From Ruegeria sp. A3M17 (lineage in GTDB: Bacteria > Pseudomonadota > Alphaproteobacteria > Rhodobacterales > Rhodobacteraceae): a stretch of 64,000 nt of DNA. Shown here in pieces: positions 1 through 7,485 of this stretch. The stretch is from NCBI RefSeq assembly GCF_003318255.1, contig NZ_QOCF01000004.1:62001-126000 (forward strand). Direction: 5' to 3'. Numbering within the stretch: position 1 is the first letter of the stretch; each line of letters starts with the position of its first letter. The notes below the pieces were generated by a model that ran no database searches, was not told the origin of the DNA, and worked only from the letters and a program-made list of their open reading frames with translations. The position numbers were made by a program, and so were the translations under genes.

Positions 1-442
1 GCATGACCGAGTTGCCTGCCGCAAAGGCTTCGGCCATTGGGCCAATGGCCAGATAGATCGGAAAGTTCCAGGGGCTAACAATCCCAATGACACCCAGGGG
101 TTGATAATGGATGCGACCGCGCGCGCCCAGCAATCCCAGGGGAAACTCGACTTTCGCCTTCTCAGGGCGCATCCAGCGATCCAGGTTGTCCCGCGCGAAT
201 TTTAGCTGTTTTACCGTGCCAGCGATGTCGGCCGCGATCGTCTCGTGTTGTGACCGGTTGCCAAAATCAGCCGAGATTGCGTCAATCAGGGCATCGCGAT
301 TATCCAATACCAGGTCGATTAGCCGCGCGATGCGATCCTTGCGTTCAGCCGCGTTTGGCGCGCCATGCTCTGCCTGGTGGGCTTTTTGGGTCTCCAAAAG
401 CGTCGCGAGGCTCTCGGCGGGGTTGGGGCTATGCTGGTTCAA
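1..442 (-). CDS. Coniferyl-aldehyde-dehydrogenase-type ALDH, N-terminal part
   Basis: This is the N-terminal 147 residues of an NAD(P)-dependent aldehyde dehydrogenase; the rest lies beyond the left edge, so the catalytic Cys and Glu are not visible. The translation begins MNQHSPNPAESLATLLETQK and reaches the conserved PWNFP element followed by AGNSVM, typical of class 3 ALDHs and coniferyl aldehyde dehydrogenases. No ATG fits. A TTG start at 442 is chosen because AGGAG lies about 10 nt upstream in the minus strand. The gene is divergent from the flavin reductase at 629, with a 186-nt shared upstream region carrying a TetR-type dyad at 597-610. The ALDH assignment is firm; coniferyl aldehyde as substrate is only a family-name inference, and long-chain aldehydes are possible. 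Confidence 0.85.
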   Translation of the reverse strand, partial: MNQHSPNPAESLATLLETQKAHQAEHGAPNAAERKDRIARLIDLVLDNRDALIDAISADFGNRSQHETIAADIAGTVKQLKFARDNLDRWMRPEKAKVEFPLGLLGARGRIHYQPLGVIGIVSPWNFPIYLAIGPMAEAFAAGNSVM

Positions 443-596
443 TACGCGTCTCCTGCGGTTGGTTTTGCGGTGTGCAACCGTCGTCCTGTTGGTCTGTGTG
501 CCCGTTCTGGTCCCTTGGTCACAAGGGTCGGGTTTCGTTTCTTTCCCGCCGGGCTGCGAAGTCTGCATTGACATTTGTCCGGCGATGTGGAAGGTA

Positions 597-610
597 AGTG
601 ATCGTTCACT
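597..610. promoter_or_regulatory. Operator A1, TetR-type dyad before flavin reductase
   Basis: AGTGATCGTTCACT has perfect 5-bp arms (AGTGA/TCACT) around a 4-nt centre. The 17-mer at 596-612 that contains it is identical to 4243-4259, upstream of a TetR gene. It lies 18 nt before the flavin reductase start. A weak promoter (TTGACA at 568-573, 17 nt, AAGGTA at 591-596) abuts it, which suits repression by occlusion. Binding by the TetR protein at 4355 is inferred. Confidence 0.75.
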
Positions 611-628
611 AATTAGCAAGAGCGCAGT

Positions 629-1126
629 ATGACCCTGACCACAGAAGACAGGTTCAAGACCGGCATGCAGTTGCTGGCGGCCTCAACGACCATCATCACA
701 TCAGAATTCGAGGATTCGCGCGCCGGGATGGCGGCGACAGCGGTATGTTCGCTAACTGCCGATCCGCCAGCTTTGTTGGTTTGCATCAATCGAACAGCGC
801 GAACATATGGCGTCGTGATAGATAGCCGAAAGTTTGCCGTAAACCTCATTCCTGATGACATGACCGAGGTTGTCGGTGCCTTTTCGTCGAAAATGGACAA
901 GGAACAACAATTCCAGGCAGCCGGGACATGGATCAAAGGAGATCTGGGTCTGCCTGTTTTGAAAGAGTCCGTCGTGTCCTTTGAATGCGTGGTCGACAAC
1001 TGGGCCAACACGAAGACACATGCGGTGTTCTTCGGTATGGTGAAAGAAGTTCACCTGAACCCGGAAAAATCGGCGCTTATTTATGGGCGCAAGGGATTTC
1101 ACAAACTCACACCGCTGGAAGGCTGA
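629..1126 (+). CDS. Flavin reductase family protein (FMN-binding split barrel)
   Basis: A 165-residue protein of the flavin reductase-like domain family, the small NAD(P)H:flavin oxidoreductases that feed reduced FMN or FAD to two-component monooxygenases. The length matches the family, and the N-terminal half contains the typical MAATAVCSLTADPPALLVC core with the family's SLTADPP-type stretch. Operator A1 lies 18 nt upstream of the ATG, so it is probably controlled by the TetR protein encoded at 4355. No flavin monooxygenase partner is visible in the window; it may lie to the left. The acyl-CoA ligase starts 120 nt downstream on the same strand and may be cotranscribed. Family call good, partner unknown. 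Confidence 0.85.
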   Translation: MTLTTEDRFKTGMQLLAASTTIITSEFEDSRAGMAATAVCSLTADPPALLVCINRTARTYGVVIDSRKFAVNLIPDDMTEVVGAFSSKMDKEQQFQAAGTWIKGDLGLPVLKESVVSFECVVDNWANTKTHAVFFGMVKEVHLNPEKSALIYGRKGFHKLTPLEG

Positions 1127-1197
1127 TGCAGGGTCAAAGTGAATTTTCACCTGACTCCGCACGCCTTACACCACCAAAAACCGCCACTAAAAACGAC

Positions 1198-1226
1198 CAT
1201 CACGTAACTAATAATTTGCCGTGATG
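1198..1226. promoter_or_regulatory. Inverted repeat upstream of acyl-CoA ligase
   Basis: CATCACG (1198-1204) and CGTGATG (1220-1226) form perfect 7-bp arms around a 15-nt AT-rich spacer, ending 20 nt before the ligase ATG. It could be an operator different from dyads A and B, or an mRNA hairpin before the GGGAGGAG ribosome site. Function is not known. Confidence 0.4.
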
Positions 1227-1246
1227 ATGCCCGGGAGGAGACACCA

Positions 1247-2797
1247 ATGCCGACGCTTGGACAGCTGATCGACCGAAACGCCGACCGCTTTGGGGATCAA
1301 GATGCTTATGTGGAACTGGACCGCCGTCGCAGTTGGCGCGAGTTAGGCCAGCGAACAGATGCGTTGGCGCATGCGTTGCGGTCGCTGGATGTCCGCAAGG
1401 GTGACAGGGTCGGCGTGATCCTACCCGACTGCATCGAGGTCGCAGAAACCATCGGCGCTTGCGCCAAGGCCGGTGCGATTCGAGTGGGCCTGAACTATCG
1501 CCTCGCCCCGCGCGAAATCGGCGCGCTGATTGACGACGCTGGCTTGGATGTTCTGATCGTGCAGGACACGAAAGTTGCAATTGCCCAAAAGGCGTTGACC
1601 TTCAGCAAGCGTCAGCCGGTGCTGGTGGGTGTCGGTGCCCAGCATGCGCTGGAGCGGGATTATGAAACCCTTATCGCAGCAGCATCTGATCGCGGGGCCT
1701 TCACCCATACCCCACATGAGCAATTGATGATCTGCTACACCACCGGTTCAACCGGTTTGCCGAAAGGTGCGATCTATCCTCACGCGTTGATGATCGAGTC
1801 GATGGGTGTAATCGCGCTGACAGAAGGTGCGGGTCCGGACGATGTCTGGTTGCACGCGATGCCGGCATCGGGCGTTCCGATCATTCACCTACTGCGCAAC
1901 ATGTTCCACGGTACCAAATGCGCCATTGTCGGCGAATGGGATGCAGAAACGGCGCTTAAGCTTATTGACCGTGAGCAGGCGACGATCTGCGTTCTCGTGC
2001 CGACAATGCTGAACGACCTGCTGTCTTCCGGCCTGATTACGCAATACAATTGCTCGTCGATCCGGCAGTTGGGGTATGGGTCTGCGCCAATTCCACCTGC
2101 GACGGTGTGCGACGCGCTCAAGGCTTTCGGGTGCAAATTCCTGCAGATGTTTGGCACGACCGAGCTGATGGGCATGGGTATGATGCTGACCGCAACCGAT
2201 CACGAACGCGCTTTGAAAGACGGGCACAACTGTCTGGAAAGCGCGGGTCGAGCACTTTATTACGTGGACGTCCGTGTGGTGGATGAACAGGGCAATGACG
2301 TTCCAAACGGTGAGGCGGGCGAGCTGCTGATACACTCGCCCTATGTGATACCGGGCTATTGGAACCAAGCGGTGGAGTATTCGGAAACCGTCCGTGATGG
2401 TTGGCTGTATACCGGGGATATAGCAGTGATCGATGCCGAGGGTTACGTGCATCTCAAGGACCGGGCAAAATTCCGCATCAAATCCGGCGGCTATAATGTG
2501 TTCCCGGTTGAGGTCGAAAATTGTCTGGCTGAACATGATGCTGTCGACGAAGTCAGTGTGTTTGGCCTGCCCGATCCGAAATGGGGGGATCGGATTCATG
2601 CCGTTGTCACCCTGAACTCGGAAACCGTTGTTAGCAGCGCGGAACTGCGTGAGTACTGCCGGGGTAAGATCGCCAACTTCAAGATCCCGAAAGATATCGA
2701 GATTTGGGATGCGTTGCCTAAAGGACCGACCGGCAAAATTCAAAAGCGCGAAATCATCGAGATTTGCGGTCGCGACGATCAAAGCGGCGCGGCCTGA
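1247..2797 (+). CDS. Acyl-CoA synthetase / AMP-dependent ligase (ANL superfamily)
   Basis: A 516-residue cytoplasmic ligase that would adenylate a carboxylic acid and transfer it to CoA. The AMP-binding P-loop YTTGSTGLPKG is at residues 164-174. The A5-like GYGSAPIPP, the A8-type YTGD, the hinge KIRSGG-like stretch (KFRIKSGGYN) and the C-terminal catalytic lysine in PTGKIQKRE are all present. The start has a strong GGGAGGAG site. Length and motifs fit medium/long-chain and aromatic acyl-CoA ligases; the substrate cannot be told. Its position between the flavin reductase and a Rieske oxygenase, in an island with a FadL-like porin, suggests activation of a hydrophobic acid in the same catabolic route. 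Confidence 0.9.
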   Translation: MPTLGQLIDRNADRFGDQDAYVELDRRRSWRELGQRTDALAHALRSLDVRKGDRVGVILPDCIEVAETIGACAKAGAIRVGLNYRLAPREIGALIDDAGLDVLIVQDTKVAIAQKALTFSKRQPVLVGVGAQHALERDYETLIAAASDRGAFTHTPHEQLMICYTTGSTGLPKGAIYPHALMIESMGVIALTEGAGPDDVWLHAMPASGVPIIHLLRNMFHGTKCAIVGEWDAETALKLIDREQATICVLVPTMLNDLLSSGLITQYNCSSIRQLGYGSAPIPPATVCDALKAFGCKFLQMFGTTELMGMGMMLTATDHERALKDGHNCLESAGRALYYVDVRVVDEQGNDVPNGEAGELLIHSPYVIPGYWNQAVEYSETVRDGWLYTGDIAVIDAEGYVHLKDRAKFRIKSGGYNVFPVEVENCLAEHDAVDEVSVFGLPDPKWGDRIHAVVTLNSETVVSSAELREYCRGKIANFKIPKDIEIWDALPKGPTGKIQKREIIEICGRDDQSGAA

Positions 2798-2805
2798 GCG
2801 CCCTT

Positions 2806-2829
2806 CCTGACCGAATGCTCTTGGTCAGG
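2806..2829. terminator. Stem-loop after acyl-CoA ligase
   Basis: CCTGACC (2806-2812) pairs with GGTCAGG (2823-2829), 8 nt after the ligase stop. There is no U-tract. It is the first of three dyads in the 176-nt gap between convergent genes. Confidence 0.45.
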
Positions 2830-2853
2830 GAATGAAAGTTCGAAAAACAGTGT

Positions 2854-2885
2854 GAGGCTTGATCGCTGAAATGCGGTCAAGCCTC
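2854..2885. terminator. Probable bidirectional terminator stem
   Basis: GAGGCTTGA (2854-2862) pairs perfectly with TCAAGCCTC (2877-2885), and the stem continues inward through CGC/GCG with one G-T pair. It lies midway between the convergent ligase and Rieske genes and is followed by GTCGTTT. Likely a terminator usable from either side. Confidence 0.6.
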
Positions 2886-2929
2886 GTCGTTTCAATGGCC
2901 CACCTCAAATGAAGCAGGCCATTTGGTTG

Positions 2930-2963
2930 GGCAAGCGACTTAGAGAAATCTCTGTCGCTTGCC
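2930..2963. terminator. Stem-loop after Rieske oxygenase 1
   Basis: GGCAAGCGAC (2930-2939) and GTCGCTTGCC (2954-2963) are perfect 10-bp arms, with a second AGAGA/TCTCT stem inside. It lies 11 nt beyond the Rieske stop codon on the minus strand. No U-tract is present. Confidence 0.55.
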
Positions 2964-2973
2964 TTGTGTGTGC

Positions 2974-4161
2974 CTACGCTTTCATGTGGCGCAGAACCGA
3001 TCTCTGAAAGTAGGTCAGCGGAGATTCAGCCCCCGGACCAGCGGCCATTTTGCCGACCACGTATTTGGGGGACATCATCGCACGCTGCATTTTCTCGACG
3101 ACATAAACATCTTCAGTCTGGAAGTCCTGTGTTTCCAGCGGATGCACTTTCCAGTGCGAGCTTTTGATCATGCCGGATACTTTGTCATAGCCGGGAATAT
3201 CCTTGACGGAACCGCGGCTCGACATCCATGATTTTGCGGCCCAGACATAAGCATGCAACCGTGTCACACCAGCGCTTACAGGCTCCATCACGGATATCGA
3301 GAAGGACCACGGGCTCGCCACGATCAGGGTAGTCGGGAACAACATGTAGACGCCGCCATAGCCTTCTTTCTCGGCATGCGGGATCTTCTTCGCGTTCCAT
3401 TTGTCCATGCGCGTTGACACGAAATTTGGAACACGCGAACGCACGGTTTCGTTCTCGGTCGAGTACCAAACCTGATTGTCGCCATAAGGGTCCCAGATGT
3501 TCTTGTCCTGAGTCGGGCCGCCAAGGGTGTTCTTGTGCAGATAGGCCAGATGGTATCCGTCGATCGCGTTCTCGAAGAACACTTTCCAGTTGCACTGCAT
3601 TTCATAGGTTACAGGTTCACCGTAGGATATCAGTTCAGGGCTGGTGATGTCGTGCGGCCAGACGACATCTTCCAATCCGCTAAGCCATTCTGACAGGTCC
3701 TGATTGGGTTCGGGATTGACAAAGACAATGCCCTTGAACACCGCGACCGAAGCCCTGTGCAGGCCGTTTTCTTTTTTGTTGATGTCCGGGAAGCAGGCTT
3801 GCTGGTCAGGGATACCACGCAGCGCGCCGTCCAGGCCAAAAGTCCACGAGTGATAGGGGCACACGATCGTCTTGCCCGCATTTCCGCAGCCATGGTCCAG
3901 CAGTTCGGTTCCGCGATGGCGGCATATGTTGTGGAACGCACGCAGTTCGCCATCGTTTCCACGGATTACGACCAGGGTAAAGTGCCCTGCCTTGGCCGTC
4001 ATGTAATCGCCGGCATTGGCAACCTTTGACTCTACGCCAGCAAACACCCAGCTGCGCGAAAACAACTTTTTGTTTTCCTGTGCCAGCCATTCATCTGATG
4101 TATAGGCTTCGGGTGGCAATTCCTGGGTGGCGACCTCTGGCATTTTGTTTGGCTGTTGCAT
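2974..4161 (-). CDS. Rieske non-haem iron oxygenase, alpha subunit (Rieske 1)
   Basis: A 395-residue ring-hydroxylating oxygenase large subunit. Counting from the ATG at 4161, the N-terminal Rieske domain binds [2Fe-2S] through Cys80, His82, Cys101 and His104 (CRHRG ... CPYH). The C-terminal catalytic domain has the 2-His-1-carboxylate mononuclear iron site, Asp201-x2-His204-x4-His209 (DGYHLAYLH). A GTG 12 nt upstream (4173) is an alternative start. No beta subunit is adjacent, so it is probably a homo-oligomeric (alpha3-type) enzyme. Electrons could come from the reductase at 9593. Dyad B1 (4198-4211) lies just upstream, pointing to control by the TetR protein at 10681. The substrate is unknown. 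Confidence 0.88.
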   Translation of the reverse strand: MQQPNKMPEVATQELPPEAYTSDEWLAQENKKLFSRSWVFAGVESKVANAGDYMTAKAGHFTLVVIRGNDGELRAFHNICRHRGTELLDHGCGNAGKTIVCPYHSWTFGLDGALRGIPDQQACFPDINKKENGLHRASVAVFKGIVFVNPEPNQDLSEWLSGLEDVVWPHDITSPELISYGEPVTYEMQCNWKVFFENAIDGYHLAYLHKNTLGGPTQDKNIWDPYGDNQVWYSTENETVRSRVPNFVSTRMDKWNAKKIPHAEKEGYGGVYMLFPTTLIVASPWSFSISVMEPVSAGVTRLHAYVWAAKSWMSSRGSVKDIPGYDKVSGMIKSSHWKVHPLETQDFQTEDVYVVEKMQRAMMSPKYVVGKMAAGPGAESPLTYFQRSVLRHMKA

Positions 4162-4197
4162 GAATGATCTCACAAATGGCTGCTAGGTTTTAATTAT

Positions 4198-4211
4198 TGT
4201 CATCGTTGACA
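4198..4211. promoter_or_regulatory. Operator B1 (TGTCA-N4-TGACA) between Rieske 1 and TetR 1
   Basis: TGTCATCGTTGACA has perfect 5-bp arms with a 4-nt centre. It shares ATTGTCA...TTGACAG with the dyad at 7347-7360 before the second Rieske gene. It lies 36 nt upstream of Rieske 1 (minus strand). Its right half, TTGACA, is also a -35-like box for the plus-strand TetR gene, so it could affect both directions. Confidence 0.7.
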
Positions 4212-4234
4212 GGTAACCAGAAGTGCTCCATATG
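4206..4234 (+). promoter_or_regulatory. Candidate sigma70 promoter for TetR 1
   Basis: TTGACA (4206-4211), a 17-nt spacer, then CATATG (4229-4234). The -35 overlaps operator B1, and operator A2 begins 9 nt after the -10. The -10 match is modest, so this is a tentative call. Confidence 0.4.
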
Positions 4235-4243
4235 TCAATGAAA

Positions 4244-4257
4244 AGTGATCGTTCACT
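4244..4257. promoter_or_regulatory. Operator A2 upstream of TetR 1
   Basis: AGTGATCGTTCACT, identical to operator A1 at 597-610, including flanks (17 identical bases). It lies 97 nt before the preferred TetR start at 4355, in the expected 5' untranslated region. This suggests autoregulation by TetR 1. Confidence 0.75.
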
Positions 4258-4354
4258 AAAATCGACGAGTTGGAAGAAATTGGCCGCAAAAACAGCGGTT
4301 AATCAAGATTTTTTGGGCTCTTGTCCGGAGCCTGATGAAAGGACTGGAAACGCC

Positions 4355-4933
4355 ATGCCGCGCCCGAGCTTAAAAACGCAACGGTCAGAAGAAATCCTAG
4401 ATGCCTATATGACCTGCGTGGCCCGGTACGGGCTTGATGGCGCCACCCAAGAGCGTGTCGCGGCCGAGGCCGGTGTGAAGCGACCATTGTTACGGCATTA
4501 CTTTGGCAATCGTGACCGGATGATTGGTGCGCTAAACAAGCATGTCGCAGACGCGTTCAACGATCTGACATTGGAGCTGGACTGTCATCTTGCACAGATC
4601 GAAACAGGCGATCAGCTCTTGGAAATCCTATTTGCCGAAGATGAAGAGATCGACCCACGGCTTGCTGCTGCGTGGCAGGGGTTGTCCGCATCAGTCGGGG
4701 ATCATCCCGAACTTGCGGAGCCGTTGCTGGAAGTCCTGGCACGGTTTGTGGCGGTTCTTGAGAAGTTCCTTGCTCGCGTGTCGCCCGACGCCACGCCAGA
4801 ACGGGTGAGGGCTGTGGCGCAGGGCATTTCAACGATCTTCCTGTCCCTTGATTCACTGGCCGCACTTGATGCACCGACCAATTGGCGCATGGAATTGAAA
4901 CGGGCGGCTTCATTGCTGACGGAAACTATGTGA
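4355..4933 (+). CDS. TetR-family transcriptional regulator (TetR 1)
   Basis: A 192-residue repressor with an N-terminal helix-turn-helix (about residues 14-60: ILDAYMTCVARYGLDGAT, AAEAGVKRPLLRHYFGNR) and a ligand-binding C-terminal domain. The ATG at 4355 is preferred over upstream starts because the protein then begins MPRPSLKTQ, aligning with the paralogous TetR at 10681 (MGRPSVQDQ). AAGGA also precedes it, and operator A2 then falls in the leader. The two regulators share long N-terminal matches such as KRPL-RH--GNR, so they are paralogues. Likely targets by shared dyad: itself, the flavin reductase (and perhaps ligase), and the GPH transporter at 15689. The ligand is unknown. Confidence 0.88.
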   Translation: MPRPSLKTQRSEEILDAYMTCVARYGLDGATQERVAAEAGVKRPLLRHYFGNRDRMIGALNKHVADAFNDLTLELDCHLAQIETGDQLLEILFAEDEEIDPRLAAAWQGLSASVGDHPELAEPLLEVLARFVAVLEKFLARVSPDATPERVRAVAQGISTIFLSLDSLAALDAPTNWRMELKRAASLLTETM

Positions 4934-4961
4934 TTGCCAGGTCGGGCCGCATTCGACGTCG

Positions 4962-5873
4962 TCAGCGGGGCAGGCCCTCTTCGGTTTGGGCCTGCGTAGA
5001 CAACCAGTGACGAAAGCTGCGCAGCGACGGGTCGTCCGACTTGGTTTTCGGCCAAACAAGATAGTAGGCGCCCATCATCTCAACCGCGTCCGGGACGGCT
5101 GCGATCAGTTTGCCTGTCGCGAGGTCCTGCTCGATCAAATAATTGGGCAGCAACGCAACGCCGAGACCGTGAACCGCCGCCTGATTGATTGTTGTGTATT
5201 GATCGTAAATCGTTCCGGGCAACGCGTCGGGATGGCCTGTCCCCATATGGCTGAACCATTCTTGCCAGGCGTGGGGCCGGGTCTGGATGTGCAGCAATGG
5301 TAGTTTCAGCAGATCTCGCGGTGATGACGGCGCACCTTTGGGCAGCAGGGATGGCGCGCAAACCGGCAATACACTTTCCACACGCAGCAACAGCCGATCC
5401 GTGCCGGGCCAATCGGGTTCACCAAAATGCAGCGCCGCGTCGAAGGGTTCAGATGTGAAACTGAACGGACGTAGGCGGGTCGACATGTTAATGGTTATTT
5501 CCGGGTGCATGCTGGCAAATTCCGGCAATCTGGGCACCAGCCACCGCATTCCGAACGTCGGCAAAATCGCAAGGTTCAAGGTGCCACCAATAGGAGCCAC
5601 GTGCAGCTTTAACGAGGCCTGAGCGATCTGGTTCAGACCTTGCCGGACCTCGGCTACATATTCCTGCGCAACCGGGGTCAGCAGCAGGCGTTTGCGGTCC
5701 CGGCGGATTAGATCGACCCCTAGCTGGGCTTCCAATGTTTGCAATTGCCGGCTGACGGCACTTTGGGTCAGGGCAAGCTCATCAGCGACCGCAGAAGCCG
5801 AGCCTAGGCGATCCAGCGCTTCAAGGGCGCGGAGCGATGAGATTGAGGGGAAAAGGCGACGTGGCGTTACCAT
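4962..5873 (-). CDS. LysR-family transcriptional regulator (GcvA-like)
   Basis: A 303-residue LysR-type regulator. The winged helix-turn-helix is at about residues 10-65 (LRALEALDRLGSASAVADEL, LTQSAVSRQLQTLEAQLG), followed by a periplasmic-binding-like effector domain with the GcvA/AmpR-type pattern (LLPKGAPSSPRDLLKLPLLH). It is convergent with TetR 1 (28-nt gap) and is followed upstream by the patatin lipoprotein, which points the same way 108 nt away. Its target is not evident. LysR proteins usually act on a divergent neighbour, and here no divergent gene is adjacent, so assignment to the island is positional only. Confidence 0.88.
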   Translation of the reverse strand: MVTPRRLFPSISSLRALEALDRLGSASAVADELALTQSAVSRQLQTLEAQLGVDLIRRDRKRLLLTPVAQEYVAEVRQGLNQIAQASLKLHVAPIGGTLNLAILPTFGMRWLVPRLPEFASMHPEITINMSTRLRPFSFTSEPFDAALHFGEPDWPGTDRLLLRVESVLPVCAPSLLPKGAPSSPRDLLKLPLLHIQTRPHAWQEWFSHMGTGHPDALPGTIYDQYTTINQAAVHGLGVALLPNYLIEQDLATGKLIAAVPDAVEMMGAYYLVWPKTKSDDPSLRSFRHWLSTQAQTEEGLPR

Positions 5874-5981
5874 GTATGCGGTCTGCTCATGAATTGCCCC
5901 GTTATCTTGCAGTTATTTGCGCTTTGTTCAAACATCTTGTTGACTGTCTGCCTCAGCAAATGTCCGGGCCTTAAATCTTCG

Positions 5982-7124
5982 TCACTGCCACTCCTGCGCA
6001 TCATAGATCCACCCTTCCCTATGCTGTCCGGCCCAATAACCGATCGCAAACAGTTCGGTCATGTATTCGGGGTCGAAGGGCTCTTGCGGCTTTCTTTGAA
6101 AGTCCTTGGGAATATAGGTGATGTTGGCTTGAAACCCGTCCCGGCTCGCAAGGGTCAGGATGCTTTCGATATTGCCAAGGCTTTGCGAACGAATCAGCAT
6201 TTCGAACGCGCGGTTAGCCACTGCGGTTGCATTTCCGGGCAACGGATCAAAACTCGGTTCCAGCGTTTTGTTGTGGATCAACCAAATGCTGTTTTTTTGG
6301 TTGCTCAGCCCCGCGTCCTGCAACAGCCGACGCATCTGCAAGTCGTAAGGGTAGGCAAAAATCTCGCGGGTCAGCCCACCATCCACATGCAGTTCTTCGC
6401 GTTGTACTTCGCCATTGGTCACCTTGATTGTAACGGGTTGGAACACGACAGGTATCGAGACCGAGGCTAGAATTACGTCCCGGATCAGATCCCGTGCGCC
6501 CGGTGTGTCGGTTTGGGCGATCGCCCCGATGTTCCACAACACCGGACGCTCCGCGTCGATGTTGGTGGTGCCTATCAAAAGCTGGTGGCCCAATCTGTGC
6601 TGCTCCGCGATCTCGCGGATCAGATTGTCGGTCAGTTCTTGCTTGATTGCCGCTTTCAGTGGCGTTGCTTTGGATAGAAAACCGCGCCCAAAGACGGCAC
6701 CCGAAACGTCAAATCGCACGACATCCCGGGTAGCAGTTTCAGTGTAGAACCGCTTCAGACGGCTGTCATATTCCGGACCGAGGAAAGCAAAGGGCGCAAT
6801 CAGCGCGCCAATGGAGATTCCGGTGACCACATCAAAGGACGGGCGTGTGCCCTTGTCGGTCCAACCATTTAGAACGCCAGCCCCAAAAGCGCCGTGCTGG
6901 CCGCCGCCTGACAGCGCTAGAATGTTCAGGCCTTGTCTCTTTGGAACCTGTGCCAGCGTCTTGCGCATATCCGCATTGAGGGTTGCCAGACGGTCGCGGC
7001 TATCATCCTCGAAATACCGGCTGTCCGAGGCTACGCCAACCGGCAGAAAGGTCTCGTAATTTTCGGGCGTCGGCGTAAGTGCTGACCGATCATAGCTGTC
7101 GGCACAGGCGGTTAGCATCAACAC
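5982..7124 (-). CDS. Patatin-like phospholipase/esterase, lipoprotein; start unresolved
   Basis: A 380-residue patatin-domain lipid acyl hydrolase. Residues 71-81 carry the oxyanion-hole SGGGQHGAFGA, residues 102-106 the nucleophile elbow GISIG (Ser104), and the Asp of the dyad is in HVDGG (about 248). The start shown is a GTG only six residues before a lipobox cysteine (LTAC), too short for a signal peptide. Reading upstream in frame gives NASFKICVNLAVVL, an ideal lipoprotein signal sequence, but with no ATG, GTG, TTG or CTG. Translation may begin at an ATT codon (7164-7166), or the 5' end may carry a mutation. If exported, it would sit in the outer membrane or periplasm and could hydrolyse an esterified or lipid-like substrate. 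Confidence 0.8.
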   Translation of the reverse strand: MLMLTACADSYDRSALTPTPENYETFLPVGVASDSRYFEDDSRDRLATLNADMRKTLAQVPKRQGLNILALSGGGQHGAFGAGVLNGWTDKGTRPSFDVVTGISIGALIAPFAFLGPEYDSRLKRFYTETATRDVVRFDVSGAVFGRGFLSKATPLKAAIKQELTDNLIREIAEQHRLGHQLLIGTTNIDAERPVLWNIGAIAQTDTPGARDLIRDVILASVSIPVVFQPVTIKVTNGEVQREELHVDGGLTREIFAYPYDLQMRRLLQDAGLSNQKNSIWLIHNKTLEPSFDPLPGNATAVANRAFEMLIRSQSLGNIESILTLASRDGFQANITYIPKDFQRKPQEPFDPEYMTELFAIGYWAGQHREGWIYDAQEWQ

Positions 7125-7346
7125 GACGGCTAAATTGACGCAAATCTTGAATGAGGCATTGGGAATTTGTCTGTCTCGAAAATGGTGCCCCTCTGTATCG
7201 TGGCAGGCATTATTTGTTGAGTGCTTAATCCCCGCGCGTGCCTTAATCTGGTTGTAACGTTAGGTCATGCGCAAGATGATACCGATCGAAACAGCGGACA
7301 TTGCAAGAGTGCGCTTACTTGCTTTGGTTGACCATAATCTTTAAAT

Positions 7347-7360
7347 TGTCACTATTGACA
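7347..7360. promoter_or_regulatory. Operator B2 overlapping the Rieske 2 -35 box
   Basis: TGTCACTATTGACA has perfect 5-bp arms. Read on the minus strand it is ACTGTCAATAGTGACA, nearly the same as the ACTGTCAATACTGATA dyad before the second TetR gene (11326-11339). Confidence 0.75.
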
Positions 7361-7383
7361 GTTGATTGCTGCTTGCCTATCTC
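7355..7383 (+). promoter_or_regulatory. Promoter of Rieske 2 transcription unit
   Basis: TTGACA (7355-7360), exactly 17 nt, TATCTC (7378-7383). The same -35, spacing and -10 occur at the TetR 2 promoter (11331-11303, minus strand), and in both the -35 is the half-site of dyad B. This shared design is the best sequence evidence for coordinate control. Confidence 0.65.
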
Positions 7384-7485
7384 GTTTCAAAGCACCGTAA
7401 GATCGGGCATGTGGTAACCACTGTCGCTGAGGTCAAAACGTTTAGCTTGCCAACCGTGAAGACGACGGCCCTAGGAGGGGACAGC

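Larger units (their letters stand above)
7125..7485. other. Divergent intergenic region, patatin / Rieske 2
   Basis: A 361-nt region between divergent genes. It holds the probable true signal-peptide codons of the patatin gene (about 7125-7166, minus strand), operator B2 at 7347-7360 and the Rieske 2 promoter at 7355-7383. No additional gene is seen. Confidence 0.6.
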
